Counted from the first letter of the stretch, positions 1-9,409 are shown. The stretch: 64,000 nt of DNA from Microbacterium rhizomatis (GCF_008710745.1 NZ_VYSA01000002.1:992001-1056000); one strand, 5' to 3'. Program-made: numbers and translations. Notes: a model not told the origin generated them from the sequence alone.

Positions 1-188
1 GCGACCTCGGCCGAGCGGATGACCCCGCCGACGCGATCGGACGCCTCGAGCACCGTCACCCGCAATCCCACCTTCGCGCATTCCAGGGCGGCGACGAGCC
101 CGGCGATCCCGCCGCCGATCACGACGACACGGGTATCGCGGGCCTGCTCGACGAGCTCGTCGAACCCCGGGTCGGCCTCGTCGCTCAC
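1..188 (-). CDS. hemG: Protoporphyrinogen/coproporphyrinogen oxidase, N-terminal part
   Basis: The first 62 codons of a gene that runs off the left edge. Residues 20-45 hold an FAD-binding Rossmann motif ([11 protein letters not shown]) followed by a predicted strand ending [12 protein letters not shown], the usual start of the HemG/HemY flavin oxidase family, which oxidises coproporphyrinogen III or protoporphyrinogen IX. The GTG start overlaps the hemE stop by four bases (GTGA), so the two are translationally coupled in a haem operon. The family is clear from the FAD motif plus the hemE neighbour; the exact substrate cannot be decided from this fragment. Confidence 0.85.
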   Translation of the reverse strand, partial: MSDEADPGFDELVEQARDTRVVVIGGGIAGLVAALECAKVGLRVTVLEASDRVGGVIRSAEV

Positions 189-1225
189 GGCTGCAGCGAG
201 TGGACGAGGCCGACGATGCGGGTCAGCACGTCGGGGTCGGTCTCGGGGGGCACGCCGTGGCCGAGGTTCACGACGTGCGCACGCGCTGCGCGCCCTCGGG
301 CGACGACATCGCCGACGTGCGCCTCGAGCACGGGCCACGGTGCGGTGAGCAGGGCGGGGTCGATGTTGCCCTGGACAGTGGTCCGCCCGCCGAGCACGGC
401 AGCGGCCTCGTCGAGCGGCATCCGCCAATCGACGCCGACCGCGTCGGCGAGGCCGTCGAGCCTCATGTCCGCGAGAATCGGCCCCGTGCCGACCCCGAAG
501 TGGATGCGCGGGATGTCGCCGAGCCCCTCCAGCGCCGCACGCGAGTGGGGGGCGACGAACGCTCGATAATCGGCCGGGCTGAGCGATCCGGCCCACGAAT
601 CGAACAGCTGCACCGCCGAGGCCCCCGCCTCGATCTGCGCCCCGAGGAAAGCCGCCGAGACCTGGGCGAGCCAGCCGGCAAGGCCGTGCCACGCCTCCGG
701 GTCGGCGTGCATCATCGCCCTGGCACGCAGGTGCTCTTTCGAAGGCCCGCCCTCCACGAGATACGCGGCCAGGGTGAACGGGGCGCCCGCGAAGCCGATG
801 AGGGGCGTGTCGCCGAGCTCTTCCACGACGATGCCCACCGCGTCGCGGACCGGGCCCGCCGCGGCTGCGACGCTCGCGGGCTCGATCGACGTCAGACGCG
901 CGACGTCATCGCGTGTGCGGACCGGGTCTGCGAACACCGGCCCCCGGCCGGGCTGGATCTCGACCTCCACGCCGGCCAGGCGCAGAGGCACGACGATGTC
1001 GCTGAAGAAGATCGCGGCGTCGACCCCGTGGCGACGCACCGGCTGGAGGGTGATCTCGGCCGCGAGCGCGGGGTCGAGGCAGGCATCCAGCATCCGCGTG
1101 CCCACCCGCAGCTCGCGGTATTCCGGCAGCGACCGGCCGGCCTGACGCATGAACCACACCGGAGTGTGGGCGGGACGATCACCGCGCAGCGCGCGGAGCA
1201 GGGCGGAATCGGCGGTGCGGGGCAT
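185..1225 (-). CDS. hemE: Uroporphyrinogen decarboxylase
   Basis: A 346-residue protein of normal HemE length that decarboxylates uroporphyrinogen III to coproporphyrinogen III in the cytosol. The N-terminal signature [14 protein letters not shown] (residues 24-37) contains the substrate-binding arginines, and FFSDIVVPL holds the essential aspartate near residue 76. The reading frame stays open upstream, but the ATG at 1225 gives the conserved N-terminus and is preceded by GACAAT and then GGAGGG directly before the ATG. That spacing is too tight for a normal ribosome site and fits a leaderless start. It is followed, with a four-base overlap, by hemG. Confidence 0.96.
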   Translation of the reverse strand: MPRTADSALLRALRGDRPAHTPVWFMRQAGRSLPEYRELRVGTRMLDACLDPALAAEITLQPVRRHGVDAAIFFSDIVVPLRLAGVEVEIQPGRGPVFADPVRTRDDVARLTSIEPASVAAAAGPVRDAVGIVVEELGDTPLIGFAGAPFTLAAYLVEGGPSKEHLRARAMMHADPEAWHGLAGWLAQVSAAFLGAQIEAGASAVQLFDSWAGSLSPADYRAFVAPHSRAALEGLGDIPRIHFGVGTGPILADMRLDGLADAVGVDWRMPLDEAAAVLGGRTTVQGNIDPALLTAPWPVLEAHVGDVVARGRAARAHVVNLGHGVPPETDPDVLTRIVGLVHSLQP

Positions 1226-1313
1226 CCCTCCATTGTCCGTCACTTCGCGCACGACCCGTCGAACTTCTCGCTCTCCGCTTTCCTTGCAGACATTAATATG
1301 CTGAAATACAGCA

Positions 1314-2861
1314 ATGGGTGCTAGGGAAAAGGCCGATCTCACACTGCCCGTCGTCGACCCGCGCGGTGAGGCGGAGACCCCAGCGGGGTTCGAGAGTGAG
1401 CAGACCGGCTATCACAAGGACCTGAAACGCCGGCACCTGCAGATGATCGCGATCGGCGGGGCGATCGGTACGGGGCTGTTCCTCGGAGCCGGAGGCCGCC
1501 TCGCGGGGGCAGGCCCCGCCCTCACCGCCGTCTATCTGGTGTGCGGCGTCTTCTCGTTCCTCATCCTGCGTGCGCTGGGGGAGCTCGTGCTGCACCGGCC
1601 GTCGTCCGGCTCGTTCGTGTCGTACGCCCGCGAGTTCTTCGGCGAGAAGTTCGCATTCGTCTCGGGGTGGATGTACTTCCTGAACTGGGCGATGACCGGC
1701 ATCGTCGACGTGACAGCTGCGGCCCTGTACCTGCAGTTCTGGGGTGTGTTCACCTCGATCCCCCAGTGGGCGCTCGCGCTCATCGCCCTCGCCGTCGTCG
1801 TCTCGATCAACCTCGTGTCGGTGAAGCTCTTCGGCGAGATGGAGTTCTGGTTCGCCGCGATCAAGGTCACCGCGCTCGTCGTCTTCCTCGTCGTCGGAGC
1901 CGTCTTCCTCGGTGCGGGATGGCCGACCGAGTTCGGCCCGACCGGCTTCTCGATGATCAACGACAACGGCGGGTGGTTGCCGAACGGCCTGCTCGCCGCC
2001 GTCATCATGACCCAGGGTGTCGTGTTCGCCTACGCCGCGATCGAGCTCGTCGGCACTGCCGCCGGTGAGACGAAAGACCCGGAGAAGGTCATGCCGCGCG
2101 CGATCAACTCCGTGATCCTGCGTATCGGCGTCTTCTACGTCGGCTCGGTGCTGCTGCTCTCGCTCCTGCTCCCCTACACCGCCTTCGAAGCGGGGGTGAG
2201 CCCGTTCGTGACGTTCTTCAGCAGCATCGGATCACCGCAGCTCGGCGAGATCGCTGGCTCGGTCATGAACTTCGTGGTGCTGACGGCGGCGCTGTCGAGC
2301 CTGAACGCCGGGCTGTACTCGACAGGCCGCATCCTGCACTCCATGTCGGTGAACGGATCGGCGCCGAAGTTCACGTCGCTCATGAGCAAGCAGGGGGTGC
2401 CGTACGGCGGAGTCCTGCTGACCGGCGCGATCGCACTGCTCGGAGTCGGCCTGAACGCGATCGTGCCCGAGCAGGCCTTCGAGATCGTGCTCAACATCGC
2501 GGCCCTCGGAATCATCGCGAGCTGGGCCACGATCGTGCTGTGCCAGATGCGTCTGCAGGCGTGGGCCAAGCAGGGCAAGCTCGTGAGACCGAGTTTCCGG
2601 ATGCCGGGGGCACCCGTCACATCGTGGATCACCCTCGCATTCCTCTTCGCGGTGATCGTCCTGATGGGCCTCGACTACCCGGTCGGCACGTTCACGGTCA
2701 GCTCGCTCGTCGTCATCATCCCGCTGCTCATCGCGGGGTGGTACTTCTTCCGCGGCCGGATCCTCGAGGTCGCCAAAGCGAGGGAGGGGCTCACCGGAAG
2801 CTTCCCGACGGTCGCCAACCGACCAGGGCCGCGCGAGGCGTCGCCGGCGTCGGAGGACTGA
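1314..2861 (+). CDS. Amino-acid permease, AAT family (asparagine/GABA permease-like)
   Basis: A 515-residue membrane protein with about 12 hydrophobic segments. It has the hallmark first helix of the APC/AAT family ([20 protein letters not shown], about residues 42-61) and the conserved loop [20 protein letters not shown] near residue 245. AAT proteins import amino acids with protons; the closest-looking subgroup is AnsP/GabP, but the substrate is not readable here. It diverges from hemE. There is no good ribosome site; TATGCT at 1297-1302 lies 11 bases before the ATG, so a very short leader is likely. The gene ends ten bases from the convergent ABC permease. Confidence 0.88.
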   Translation: MGAREKADLTLPVVDPRGEAETPAGFESEQTGYHKDLKRRHLQMIAIGGAIGTGLFLGAGGRLAGAGPALTAVYLVCGVFSFLILRALGELVLHRPSSGSFVSYAREFFGEKFAFVSGWMYFLNWAMTGIVDVTAAALYLQFWGVFTSIPQWALALIALAVVVSINLVSVKLFGEMEFWFAAIKVTALVVFLVVGAVFLGAGWPTEFGPTGFSMINDNGGWLPNGLLAAVIMTQGVVFAYAAIELVGTAAGETKDPEKVMPRAINSVILRIGVFYVGSVLLLSLLLPYTAFEAGVSPFVTFFSSIGSPQLGEIAGSVMNFVVLTAALSSLNAGLYSTGRILHSMSVNGSAPKFTSLMSKQGVPYGGVLLTGAIALLGVGLNAIVPEQAFEIVLNIAALGIIASWATIVLCQMRLQAWAKQGKLVRPSFRMPGAPVTSWITLAFLFAVIVLMGLDYPVGTFTVSSLVVIIPLLIAGWYFFRGRILEVAKAREGLTGSFPTVANRPGPREASPASED

Positions 2862-2871
2862 CGCCCGGCTG

Positions 2872-3606
2872 CTACGGCGTGCGGCGCTTCAGCGTGAGCG
2901 ACGCGAGCACCAGTGCGCCGACCGCGAACGCGGCGACCACGAGGAGGGGGCCGTAGACGTCCCACCCGGCGCTTCCCCCCGTCACGGCGTTTATCGCGTC
3001 GATCGAGTAGCTGAGGGGTAGGAAGTCCGAGATGGCGTACAGCGCGTCGGGCATCTGGTCTCGCGGCATGAAGAGGCCGCCCAGGATGATCTGCGGGAAC
3101 ACGATGAGCGGCATGAACTGAACCGCCTGGAACTCGGTCCGCGCGAATGCGCTCGCGAGCAGGCCGAGCGCCGTGCCCAGCATCGCGTTCACGACGGCCA
3201 CGAGTCCGAGCTGCCAGAGCGGTCCGTCGACCTGGAGCCCGCAGACTCCCACCGCGAACGCGACGGTGATCACGGCCTGGACGGTGGCCATCATCCCGAA
3301 CGCGACGCCGTAGCCCACGATGAAATCGCCTTTGCCGAGCGGCGTGGTCATGAGTCGTTCGAGCGTCCCCGAACGACGCTCCCGCAGCGTGGTGATCGAC
3401 GTGATGAGGAACATCACGGTGAAAGGGAACAGGGCCAGGATCGGTCCCCCGAATTGATCGAACACTCCCGTCTGGGCACTGAAAAGCCAGGCGAACAGGC
3501 CGACCAGGGCGCTGGGTGCGACCATCATGAGCACGATCGAGCGCGGATCGTGGCTGAGCTGTCTGAGCACCCGTCCCGCCGTGGCCAGTGTCCGTCCGGC
3601 GTTCAC
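2872..3606 (-). CDS. ABC-2 type transporter permease
   Basis: A 244-residue integral membrane protein with about six hydrophobic segments and the ABC-2 membrane-domain pattern, including the cytoplasmic loop TTLRERRSGTLERLMTTPL that contacts the ATPase. It is the membrane half of a DrrAB-like exporter with the ATPase encoded just upstream. Its GTG start overlaps the ATPase stop by four bases (GTGA), which indicates coupled translation. Such exporters move hydrophobic drugs, lipids or peptides; the substrate is unknown. Confidence 0.85.
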   Translation of the reverse strand: MNAGRTLATAGRVLRQLSHDPRSIVLMMVAPSALVGLFAWLFSAQTGVFDQFGGPILALFPFTVMFLITSITTLRERRSGTLERLMTTPLGKGDFIVGYGVAFGMMATVQAVITVAFAVGVCGLQVDGPLWQLGLVAVVNAMLGTALGLLASAFARTEFQAVQFMPLIVFPQIILGGLFMPRDQMPDALYAISDFLPLSYSIDAINAVTGGSAGWDVYGPLLVVAAFAVGALVLASLTLKRRTP

Positions 3607-4409
3607 GATCTCGCCTCCCCGTCGCGGGCCGCGCGACGCGTCGCAGCGGGTGGGTGGGCGGCGGCGTCACTCTCGATGAGAGCAAGGAACGCGGCATCCG
3701 GGTCCGTCGTCGCCGTGTCGGCGAGCAGTCGATCCGGGGTCGTATCGGCGACGATGCGGCCGGCACGCATCAAGACGAGGCGGTCGCAGCGCAATGCCTC
3801 ATCCATCACGTGACTGCTGACCAGGAGCGTGACCCCCGAGTCGGCGAGGTCGCGGAACAGCGCCCACAATTCGGCGCGCAGCAGAGGGTCGAGCCCGACG
3901 GTGGGCTCGTCGAGAACGACCAGGTCCGGTGAGCCGAGCATCGCGACGGCGAGAGACACCCGGCTCCGCTGGCCGCCGCTGAGGGAGTCGACGGTCTGAT
4001 TCCTCCGGTCGCCCAGCCCGACCTGTTCGATCACGCGCGCCGCATCCGTCTGCGGCGCTCCGATCACCCGGCCGAAGTATCGGACGTTCTGATGGATCGT
4101 CAGGTCGCCGTACACCGACGCGGACTGAGTGTCGTAGGCGACGCGGGTGCGCAGCATCCGGGATCCGGCGGGCTGCCCGAGCACCGTCACCGCGCCTCCC
4201 GCGATCTTCTGGACTCCCACGATCGACCTCATGAGTGTGGTCTTGCCGCAGCCCGACGGGCCGAGCAGACCGGTCACCTGACCGCGCGGGATATCGAGGT
4301 CGAGGCCGTCGAACACGTCTGTGGCGCCGCGCCGCACACGCAGTCCGCGCACCGCCACCGCGGGGCCGCGAGTATCGGAGGTCGTCGTGCCGATCCGATC
4401 GGTGCTCAT
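3603..4409 (-). CDS. ABC transporter ATP-binding protein (DrrA-like)
   Basis: A 268-residue ATPase with every expected motif: Walker A GPSGCGKTT, signature LSGGQ, Walker B LVVLDEPTVGLDP and the switch histidine in SSHVMDEA. It powers the permease encoded immediately downstream. The start was placed at the ATG at 4409 rather than the one three codons upstream, because CATAAT lies seven bases before it, matching the leaderless pattern seen across this window. It is transcribed divergently from hemA across about 57 bases. Confidence 0.9.
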   Translation of the reverse strand: MSTDRIGTTTSDTRGPAVAVRGLRVRRGATDVFDGLDLDIPRGQVTGLLGPSGCGKTTLMRSIVGVQKIAGGAVTVLGQPAGSRMLRTRVAYDTQSASVYGDLTIHQNVRYFGRVIGAPQTDAARVIEQVGLGDRRNQTVDSLSGGQRSRVSLAVAMLGSPDLVVLDEPTVGLDPLLRAELWALFRDLADSGVTLLVSSHVMDEALRCDRLVLMRAGRIVADTTPDRLLADTATTDPDAAFLALIESDAAAHPPAATRRAARDGEARS

Positions 4410-4465
4410 GTGATGCATTATGCGCCGCCGACCGGCCCCTCGGGATGGCGAGATATCCTTGCGGA

Positions 4466-5767
4466 GTGCTGATCTGCGTCACGGCGAGTCACAAGACCGC
4501 CTCGTTCGAGCTTCTCGAGCGGCTCAGCATCCACCCCACGGCGATCGCGCCCCTCATCGCCTCGCACGGCGAGTGCGTGCAGGGAGCTGTCGTGGTCGCC
4601 ACGTGCAATCGCTTCGAGGCGTACGTCGACATGGACGAGCCGGTCACGGCCTCGGGCCCCGTCGCTGTCGAGGCGGCGCTGTCGGCGATCGAGTCGGTCA
4701 CCGGCGTCGCCGCGAAGGAGCTCGACGGGTCGTACCGCGTCATCTCCGGGCCGGCCGTCGCCCAGCACCTCTTCGCGGTCGCGGCAGGACTCGAGTCGGT
4801 CGTCGTGGGCGAGGGCGAGATCGCCGGCCAGGTGCGCAGGGCCCTCGTCGACGCACGGCAGCACGGCACGACCTCCCGCGAGCTCGAGCGACTCTTCCAG
4901 CGTGCGTCCGAAGCGCAGAGGGGCGTCAAGAACTCGACGGCCCTCGGCCGCGCGGGTCGCTCGCTCGTGCGCCTCGCCCTCGACCTCGCCGACAGCCGCA
5001 TCGCGGACTGGTCGACGCTGCGGGTCCTGCTGGTCGGCACGGGCTCGTACGCGGCAGCGACCCTCGCGGCGCTTCGCGACCACGGTGCCGCCGACATCGC
5101 CGTCTACTCGCCGTCCGGCCGGGGCGACCGCTTCGCGCTGAAGCACGGCATCCGTGCCGTGAAGGCTGAGGCGTTCGCCTACGTCGCGGCGCACGCCGAT
5201 CTGATCGTGACCTGCACCTCGTCCGACGTGCCGGTGGTCTCGGCGTCCGTCCTGACATCGGGTGCCGCGCTCGAGGGCGAGCTGGCCATCCCGGCCCGCC
5301 GCCTCGTGATCGATCTCGGGCTGCCCCGAAACGTCGACCCGGATGTCGCCGGCGTCGCGGCGACCGACCTGCTCGACCTGGAGACGATCCGCCTGCACGC
5401 CCCCCTGGAAGAGCTGCAGGCCACTGATGCCGCGCGCGCCGTCGTCGAGGACGCCGCCCGCAGATTCGCCGACGTCGGCGCTGTGCGCTCGGTCGAGCCC
5501 GCCGTCGTCGCACTGCGCTCCCACGTCTTCTCGCTCATGGAGGCCGAGATCGCCCGCGCTCACGCGCGCGGCGACGAGCAGTCCGAGCAGTCGCTCCGCC
5601 ACCTCGTCGGCGTGCTGCTGCACACCCCGACCGCCCGGGCACACGAGCTGGCGGCCGCGGGCCGCGCCGACGAATACACCGCAGCCCTGGCAACACTGTT
5701 CGGCATCGACGTGCCGGCGCCCTCAGCGGTGGCCACCGCATCCGTCCCCGGCGATCTCGCGGTCTGA
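4466..5767 (+). CDS. hemA: Glutamyl-tRNA reductase
   Basis: A 433-residue enzyme that reduces glutamyl-tRNA(Glu) to glutamate-1-semialdehyde, the first committed step of C5 haem synthesis. Visible features are the N-terminal substrate domain ASHKTASFELLERL (residues 8-21), the catalytic cysteine in VVATCNRFEAYVD (C47), and a Rossmann NADPH domain starting near VLLVGTGSYAAATLAAL. The GTG start follows TATCCT by six bases, so a leaderless mRNA is likely. It points away from hemE/hemG, with four non-haem genes' worth of DNA (permease and exporter) lying between them. Confidence 0.95.
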   Translation: MLICVTASHKTASFELLERLSIHPTAIAPLIASHGECVQGAVVVATCNRFEAYVDMDEPVTASGPVAVEAALSAIESVTGVAAKELDGSYRVISGPAVAQHLFAVAAGLESVVVGEGEIAGQVRRALVDARQHGTTSRELERLFQRASEAQRGVKNSTALGRAGRSLVRLALDLADSRIADWSTLRVLLVGTGSYAAATLAALRDHGAADIAVYSPSGRGDRFALKHGIRAVKAEAFAYVAAHADLIVTCTSSDVPVVSASVLTSGAALEGELAIPARRLVIDLGLPRNVDPDVAGVAATDLLDLETIRLHAPLEELQATDAARAVVEDAARRFADVGAVRSVEPAVVALRSHVFSLMEAEIARAHARGDEQSEQSLRHLVGVLLHTPTARAHELAAAGRADEYTAALATLFGIDVPAPSAVATASVPGDLAV

Positions 5768-5919
5768 CTCGCCGAAGGGGTGTTGTGCGAGAGCAGCCCC
5801 CGCGCTCTCGGAGCGTCGCTCGCGGGCCGGTTACCGAGGCGACCACCCCCTCGAGCGGCAACACCCGCCCCGCGAAACCGTGCCCCCGCGACTCGCGGGC
5901 CGGGTGCCAGACTGGAGGC

Positions 5920-6495
5920 ATGAGCCTGCACATCACCGACGATGCCGCCGCGGACGAACTGCTGAGCACCAACCCGCTGGCCCTGCTGATCGGCATGCTG
6001 CTCGACCAGCAGGTCGCCATGGAGACCGCGTTCTCGGGCCCGCTGAAGATCCAGCAGCGCGTCGGGAGCATGGATGCCACGACCCTCGCCGAATACGACC
6101 CCGAGGCCTTCGCCGAGGCGTTCAAGGCGACTCCCGCCGTGCACCGCTACCCCGGATCGATGGCCGAGCGCGTGCAGTCGCTGTGTGCGGCGATCGGCAA
6201 GGACTGGGGTGGCGACGCCGCAGCGATCTGGACGACCGGAGCACCCAGCGGCGCCGAAGTGCTCAAGCGGCTTAAGGCGCTTCCCGGTTTCGGCGAGCAG
6301 AAGGCGAAGATCTTCCTGGCCCTGCTGGGCAAGCAGTGCGGATTCGACGGCGACGGTTGGCGTCAAGCGGCCGGGCAATACGGCGAGGACGGGTCGTTCC
6401 GCTCGGTCGCCGACATCGTTTCTCCCGACTCTTTGACGAAGGTCCGCGAGCACAAGCGCGCGATGAAGGCGGCCGCGAAGGCCGGCACGGCCTAG
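5920..6495 (+). CDS. HhH-GPD base-excision-repair family protein
   Basis: A 191-residue protein. The segment LKALPGFGEQKAKIFLALLGKQ (about residues 112-133) is a helix-hairpin-helix with the LPGFGxxKA pattern of the HhH-GPD DNA glycosylase superfamily. Actinobacterial members are small, lack an obvious iron-sulphur cluster and are often mislabelled as Fe-S assembly proteins; their damage substrate is not established. The ATG was chosen because the product then begins at the conserved region and CAGACT lies six bases upstream, consistent with a leaderless start; a longer frame opens at 5785. Confidence 0.7.
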   Translation: MSLHITDDAAADELLSTNPLALLIGMLLDQQVAMETAFSGPLKIQQRVGSMDATTLAEYDPEAFAEAFKATPAVHRYPGSMAERVQSLCAAIGKDWGGDAAAIWTTGAPSGAEVLKRLKALPGFGEQKAKIFLALLGKQCGFDGDGWRQAAGQYGEDGSFRSVADIVSPDSLTKVREHKRAMKAAAKAGTA

Positions 6496-6657
6496 GGGAC
6501 GACGCGGCGCCTGGCACCGCAGCGAGTCAGGGGAAGCGATGGGGAGGCGGCGGCCGTCCCTTCCGGGGAGTGGAGCTGCGTCTCAGCCTGGGGTCGAGCC
6601 GATCCGATTCGGCGCGTCCATCCGGGCATCCGCTTCGACGCGGGCACTCAGAGGGTA

Positions 6658-6685
6658 TTGCCGATTTTTATAATATTGGTATCTT
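6658..6685 (+). promoter_or_regulatory. Candidate promoter of the FHA gene
   Basis: TTGCCG at 6658-6663 and TATCTT at 6680-6685 are separated by 16 bases, with a perfect TATAAT at 6669-6674 between them in a short AT-rich patch that stands out from the surrounding high-GC DNA. Either -10 box could serve the gene starting at 6714. The 160 bases before this patch, back to 6496, show nothing else recognisable. Confidence 0.4.
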
Positions 6686-6713
6686 GATGAGGTAGTCGCA
6701 CCGGTGAGGGTCG

Positions 6714-7586
6714 GTGGTGATCGGCTTCCTCGATATGCCCATGACGACACAAGAGCAGACGCGCCCCGCCGGCGTCGATCCATTGGTGGCCACATCGCCC
6801 GCGCGCGCCGGTCAGCGCGTCGCTGCGCTCGCGATCGACGCCGCCATCCCGCTGGCCGCCGCGGCGACGGGCACCGCCGCGTTGGCGACCCGGCACACCG
6901 CTATCGCCTGGATGCTGATGCTCGTCGCCGCCGCTGCGATCTGCGTCACCCTGCGCGCGCTCGCCCGCACGGGCTCGACCCTCGGACACCGGGCGGTGGC
7001 CACCCGCACGGTGCGGCGGTCGACGGGAGCAGCGGCCGCCGCATCCCTCGTCACCTCGTTCCTTCGAGGTGATCTGGGCACGTTCGACATCCGTCGCGGC
7101 CGAGACCCCTTCGCCCCGGCGTTGATGCCGTTCGTCTTCCCTGAGGGGGTCCCCGCGGCACCGCGCGGCCTCCACCGCGGCGGCGTTCCCGTGATCGCAC
7201 TCGATTCCGGGCAGCGGCTGACCGTGTCGTCGGCACTCGTGCTGGGGCGAAGCCCCTCGGCACCAGCGGACGCACCCGCCGAGGTGTATCAATGGCCCGA
7301 CCTCTCTCGCTCGCTGTCGCGGTCACATGCCCGGATCGAATGGGATGGGCGGCTCGTGTGGGTTACCGACCTCGGTTCGACGAACGGGACGTTTCTCCAG
7401 GTGGAGGCGGTTGCTCAGGAGCTCGTTCCGTTCCAGCGCACGGCAATCCCACCCGAAGCCACGCTCGAACTCGGCGACCGCATGGTGACCGTGTCGACCA
7501 GGAAGTCACGACGACAGGGACGTACCGGTTGCTCGCCGTGTTTGACGATACTGCGGGGTGGAAGCCGGTGCTGCCGTGATTGGTGA
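6714..7586 (+). CDS. RDD-like/FHA-domain protein with foreign C-terminal tail
   Basis: A 290-residue frame. Residues 30-90 form two hydrophobic helices of RDD-like character (AGQRVAALAIDAAIP). Near residues 180-235 is an intact FHA phosphopeptide-binding domain with GRS, SRSHARI and DLGSTNGTF. RDD/FHA proteins commonly accompany actinobacterial type VII secretion loci. After VTVSTR (about position 7505) the residues become cysteine- and arginine-rich (KSRRQGRTGC) and are unrelated to FHA proteins. In the next frame, codons ending at 7579 read like the natural end of a different gene. The most likely history is a deletion that fused the FHA gene to another gene's 3' end. The start could also be the ATG at 6735 or 6741. 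Confidence 0.6.
   Translation: MVIGFLDMPMTTQEQTRPAGVDPLVATSPARAGQRVAALAIDAAIPLAAAATGTAALATRHTAIAWMLMLVAAAAICVTLRALARTGSTLGHRAVATRTVRRSTGAAAAASLVTSFLRGDLGTFDIRRGRDPFAPALMPFVFPEGVPAAPRGLHRGGVPVIALDSGQRLTVSSALVLGRSPSAPADAPAEVYQWPDLSRSLSRSHARIEWDGRLVWVTDLGSTNGTFLQVEAVAQELVPFQRTAIPPEATLELGDRMVTVSTRKSRRQGRTGCSPCLTILRGGSRCCRDW
7506..7579 (+). pseudogene. 3' remnant of a lost gene at the FHA fusion point
   Basis: In the frame not used by the FHA protein, the last 20 or so codons before the TGA at 7577-7579 read TGTYRLLAVFDDTAGWKPVLP, an ordinary protein-like sequence. It has no start of its own and begins just where the FHA homology ends. It overlaps the start of the next gene by about 22 bases, a typical spacing of coupled genes. 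I infer it is the tail of a gene whose 5' part was deleted. The tail is too short to identify. Confidence 0.4.
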
Positions 7587-8025
7587 TGGGTTGCACCCGC
7601 GCGGGGGATTTGGTCGCATCGGTGGTGTCGAGGTGCCGGTGCTCGGAGTCGGCAGCGCCGGAACTTTCGGAACCCCGGTCGCATACGTCACGATCGCGAA
7701 GGACGATGCCCCCTCCTGGGTGACGCCGCTGCCCGGCGATTACGCGCCTGGTTCGGACGCCATTCGCATCCCGCGTTCTGCGGTGACGGACTTAGGCGGA
7801 TGGGACTGGTACGCCCTGTTCGCGGGCGAGTGGTGCTGGGTGGCGAACGTGCGTGAGGAGCGGTTGCTGATCGTGACCAGCTCATACTCGACCGCGATGA
7901 GCAACCCGTGGGAATGGAAGGGTTCACGTAACGACGGGTGGAGCCGGTGGGTTGATGCCGACGAAGTTGTGCTGGAAGCGCGATGGCAACCGTCGGTGGA
8001 CCCTTCTGAGGGGAGTGCGACGTGA
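7558..8025 (+). CDS. Hypothetical protein, first gene of a two-gene unit
   Basis: A 155-residue protein I do not recognise. It is soluble, tryptophan-rich in its C-terminal half (WDWYALFAGEWCWVANV, WEWKGSRNDGWSRW) and has no signal peptide or membrane segment. Codon use is unlike the neighbours: GC-ending codons are less dominant and TTG and GGT are common, suggesting transfer from elsewhere. It overlaps the next gene by four bases (GTGA). By position, behind a truncated secretion/toxin-type locus, an immunity or toxin-accessory role is possible but rests only on context. The GTG start is uncertain. Confidence 0.5.
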   Translation: MEAGAAVIGDGLHPRGGFGRIGGVEVPVLGVGSAGTFGTPVAYVTIAKDDAPSWVTPLPGDYAPGSDAIRIPRSAVTDLGGWDWYALFAGEWCWVANVREERLLIVTSSYSTAMSNPWEWKGSRNDGWSRWVDADEVVLEARWQPSVDPSEGSAT

Positions 8026-8843
8026 TTCCGTTGCAGAAGTTGTTGTGGGCCGCGTCGGAGCGGGCTTTCCTTGAGCAGGGTTCGTCGTTGCTGGTGGGTC
8101 CCGCGGTGCGCATCGGGGATGCGTTGCAGTGGCGGACGGCCGGTGAGGTGCTGACCGCGTACGGGTTCGATGCGGCCGGGGCGGGCACGGTGGATGTGTT
8201 GCGGTTCGAGCGGTCACCGTTGACGGACGTGTCCATCCCGCGACCGGGTGACCCGTCGTGGTCAGCGGGGTACGGGACCGGGTTTCTGCGCGGCCCGGGG
8301 GCTGTTCCGGTGTGGAATGTCGCGGCCACTGTGATGCCTCGTGATGCGGAGATCTGGCGTATCCATGCGGACGGCCAGCAGGAGTTCGTCGCGGGTTATG
8401 GGGGGCCGGCCGTGGGGTGGCGTGATACGGGCGTGTTCGTGCCGCCGACGATGCTGGTCGGGCCGCGCGCCGAATGGCAGGGGCGTGAGTACGTCGCGAC
8501 GTGGGTGGACGCGACCCATATCGAACTCGTCACGCTGAGCCGCGAAACGTTGGACGGTTTCACGCAGACGCGCCCGTTCGTGTTCAGCCGCGTCGTGGAG
8601 GCGGCCTCCTGCTCACGTCTGTTCGAGAACTCGTTCACCGGAACATGGCAAGGCATCCCGTGCACACTGGTGCAATCGAACCAGGACGAAGCCGCGATCC
8701 TGCTCTCCACCGACGCCGCCCGGGCCGCGCAGATGGGGGCGGTCGAACTCGAGCCCGGGATCTACTGGCACCTCGTCCCACGCGCGGAGATCACCGACAT
8801 ACAAGGCCTCACCCGCCAACTCCCGCCGCCGACGAACGCGTAG
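8022..8843 (+). CDS. Hypothetical protein, second gene of a two-gene unit
   Basis: A 273-residue soluble protein of unknown family, with no signal peptide or transmembrane helix. It begins IPLQKLLWAASERAFLEQGSS and contains several aromatic-rich strands. It uses many TTG leucine codons (five in the first 60 bases of coding sequence), unlike the CTC/CTG use of the flanking genes. A 19-base block from its 5' end recurs exactly at 9699-9717, so a second, now deleted copy once existed downstream. It is coupled to the previous gene by a GTGA overlap, and its TAG stop overlaps the next GTG start. Confidence 0.55.
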   Translation: MIPLQKLLWAASERAFLEQGSSLLVGPAVRIGDALQWRTAGEVLTAYGFDAAGAGTVDVLRFERSPLTDVSIPRPGDPSWSAGYGTGFLRGPGAVPVWNVAATVMPRDAEIWRIHADGQQEFVAGYGGPAVGWRDTGVFVPPTMLVGPRAEWQGREYVATWVDATHIELVTLSRETLDGFTQTRPFVFSRVVEAASCSRLFENSFTGTWQGIPCTLVQSNQDEAAILLSTDAARAAQMGAVELEPGIYWHLVPRAEITDIQGLTRQLPPPTNA

Positions 8844-9355
8844 TGGCGGGACGGTACCCGGACAAGGGAAAGGTGGATCGATTGCGCAGCGATAGCACTT
8901 CTTCGCTTCGCTCTGAACCTGACGTTTCTCGTGACGCGATCGACGGGGAATTGCGAAGCGGTCTCCCTCTTACCCCCGCAGTGCGGGAGCGCGTGGCCCT
9001 GATTGACAGTGCCCTCGCCGTCAGACCAACCGTCGACCCGATCGTGGTCACTCTGACTGGAGCTTCTGCGCGCATACCTGATGATCCTGCGCCCGGTACG
9101 CGCACCTTCGAGCCGAGTTTCCTCACCAGTTACCTGACCGGAAAAGATTACCGCCCCTTCCCGCAGGCAACTGTCGTCCGCCTACTGATCCCGGAAGGCA
9201 CCCCGGCACTCTTCCAGGAGCCCGCGCTGCCGGATAACCCCGGGACCCTGTTGCTCGGACGCGGCATCGAATGGGAGATCGACAGGGTGGTCACTCTCCC
9301 CGATCACACTCTCGTTACCGCCCACGTCGTCGCAAGACGTCCAGGCGACCTCTGA
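8843..9355 (+). CDS. ADP-ribosyltransferase-like protein lacking the usual catalytic residues
   Basis: About 170 residues. The pattern VVRLLIPEGTPALF, then NPGTLLLGRGIEWEIDRV and TLVTAHVV, matches the last three strands of the ADP-ribosyltransferase toxin fold, where active members carry an E/QxE motif just before the LLxRG strand. Here that position reads NPGT. The upstream R-box strand reads DPIVVTLTGAS with no arginine, and the STS position reads FLTSYL. All three active-site boxes therefore look lost. It may be an inactivated toxin tip, an immunity mimic or a strongly diverged enzyme. The start is uncertain: the GTG at 8843 overlaps the previous stop; GTG 8873 or TTG 8882 are alternatives. 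Confidence 0.45.
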   Translation: MAGRYPDKGKVDRLRSDSTSSLRSEPDVSRDAIDGELRSGLPLTPAVRERVALIDSALAVRPTVDPIVVTLTGASARIPDDPAPGTRTFEPSFLTSYLTGKDYRPFPQATVVRLLIPEGTPALFQEPALPDNPGTLLLGRGIEWEIDRVVTLPDHTLVTAHVVARRPGDL

Positions 9356-9409
9356 GACACCATCCGATGAGAAGTTGCTGACCGAGCTCGGTGTGCTGAA
9401 GGAGTTGCC

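Noticed and set aside
185..1342. Longer hemE starting at 1342
   Set aside because: The added 39 residues would overlap the permease promoter and start, and do not resemble any HemE N-terminus.
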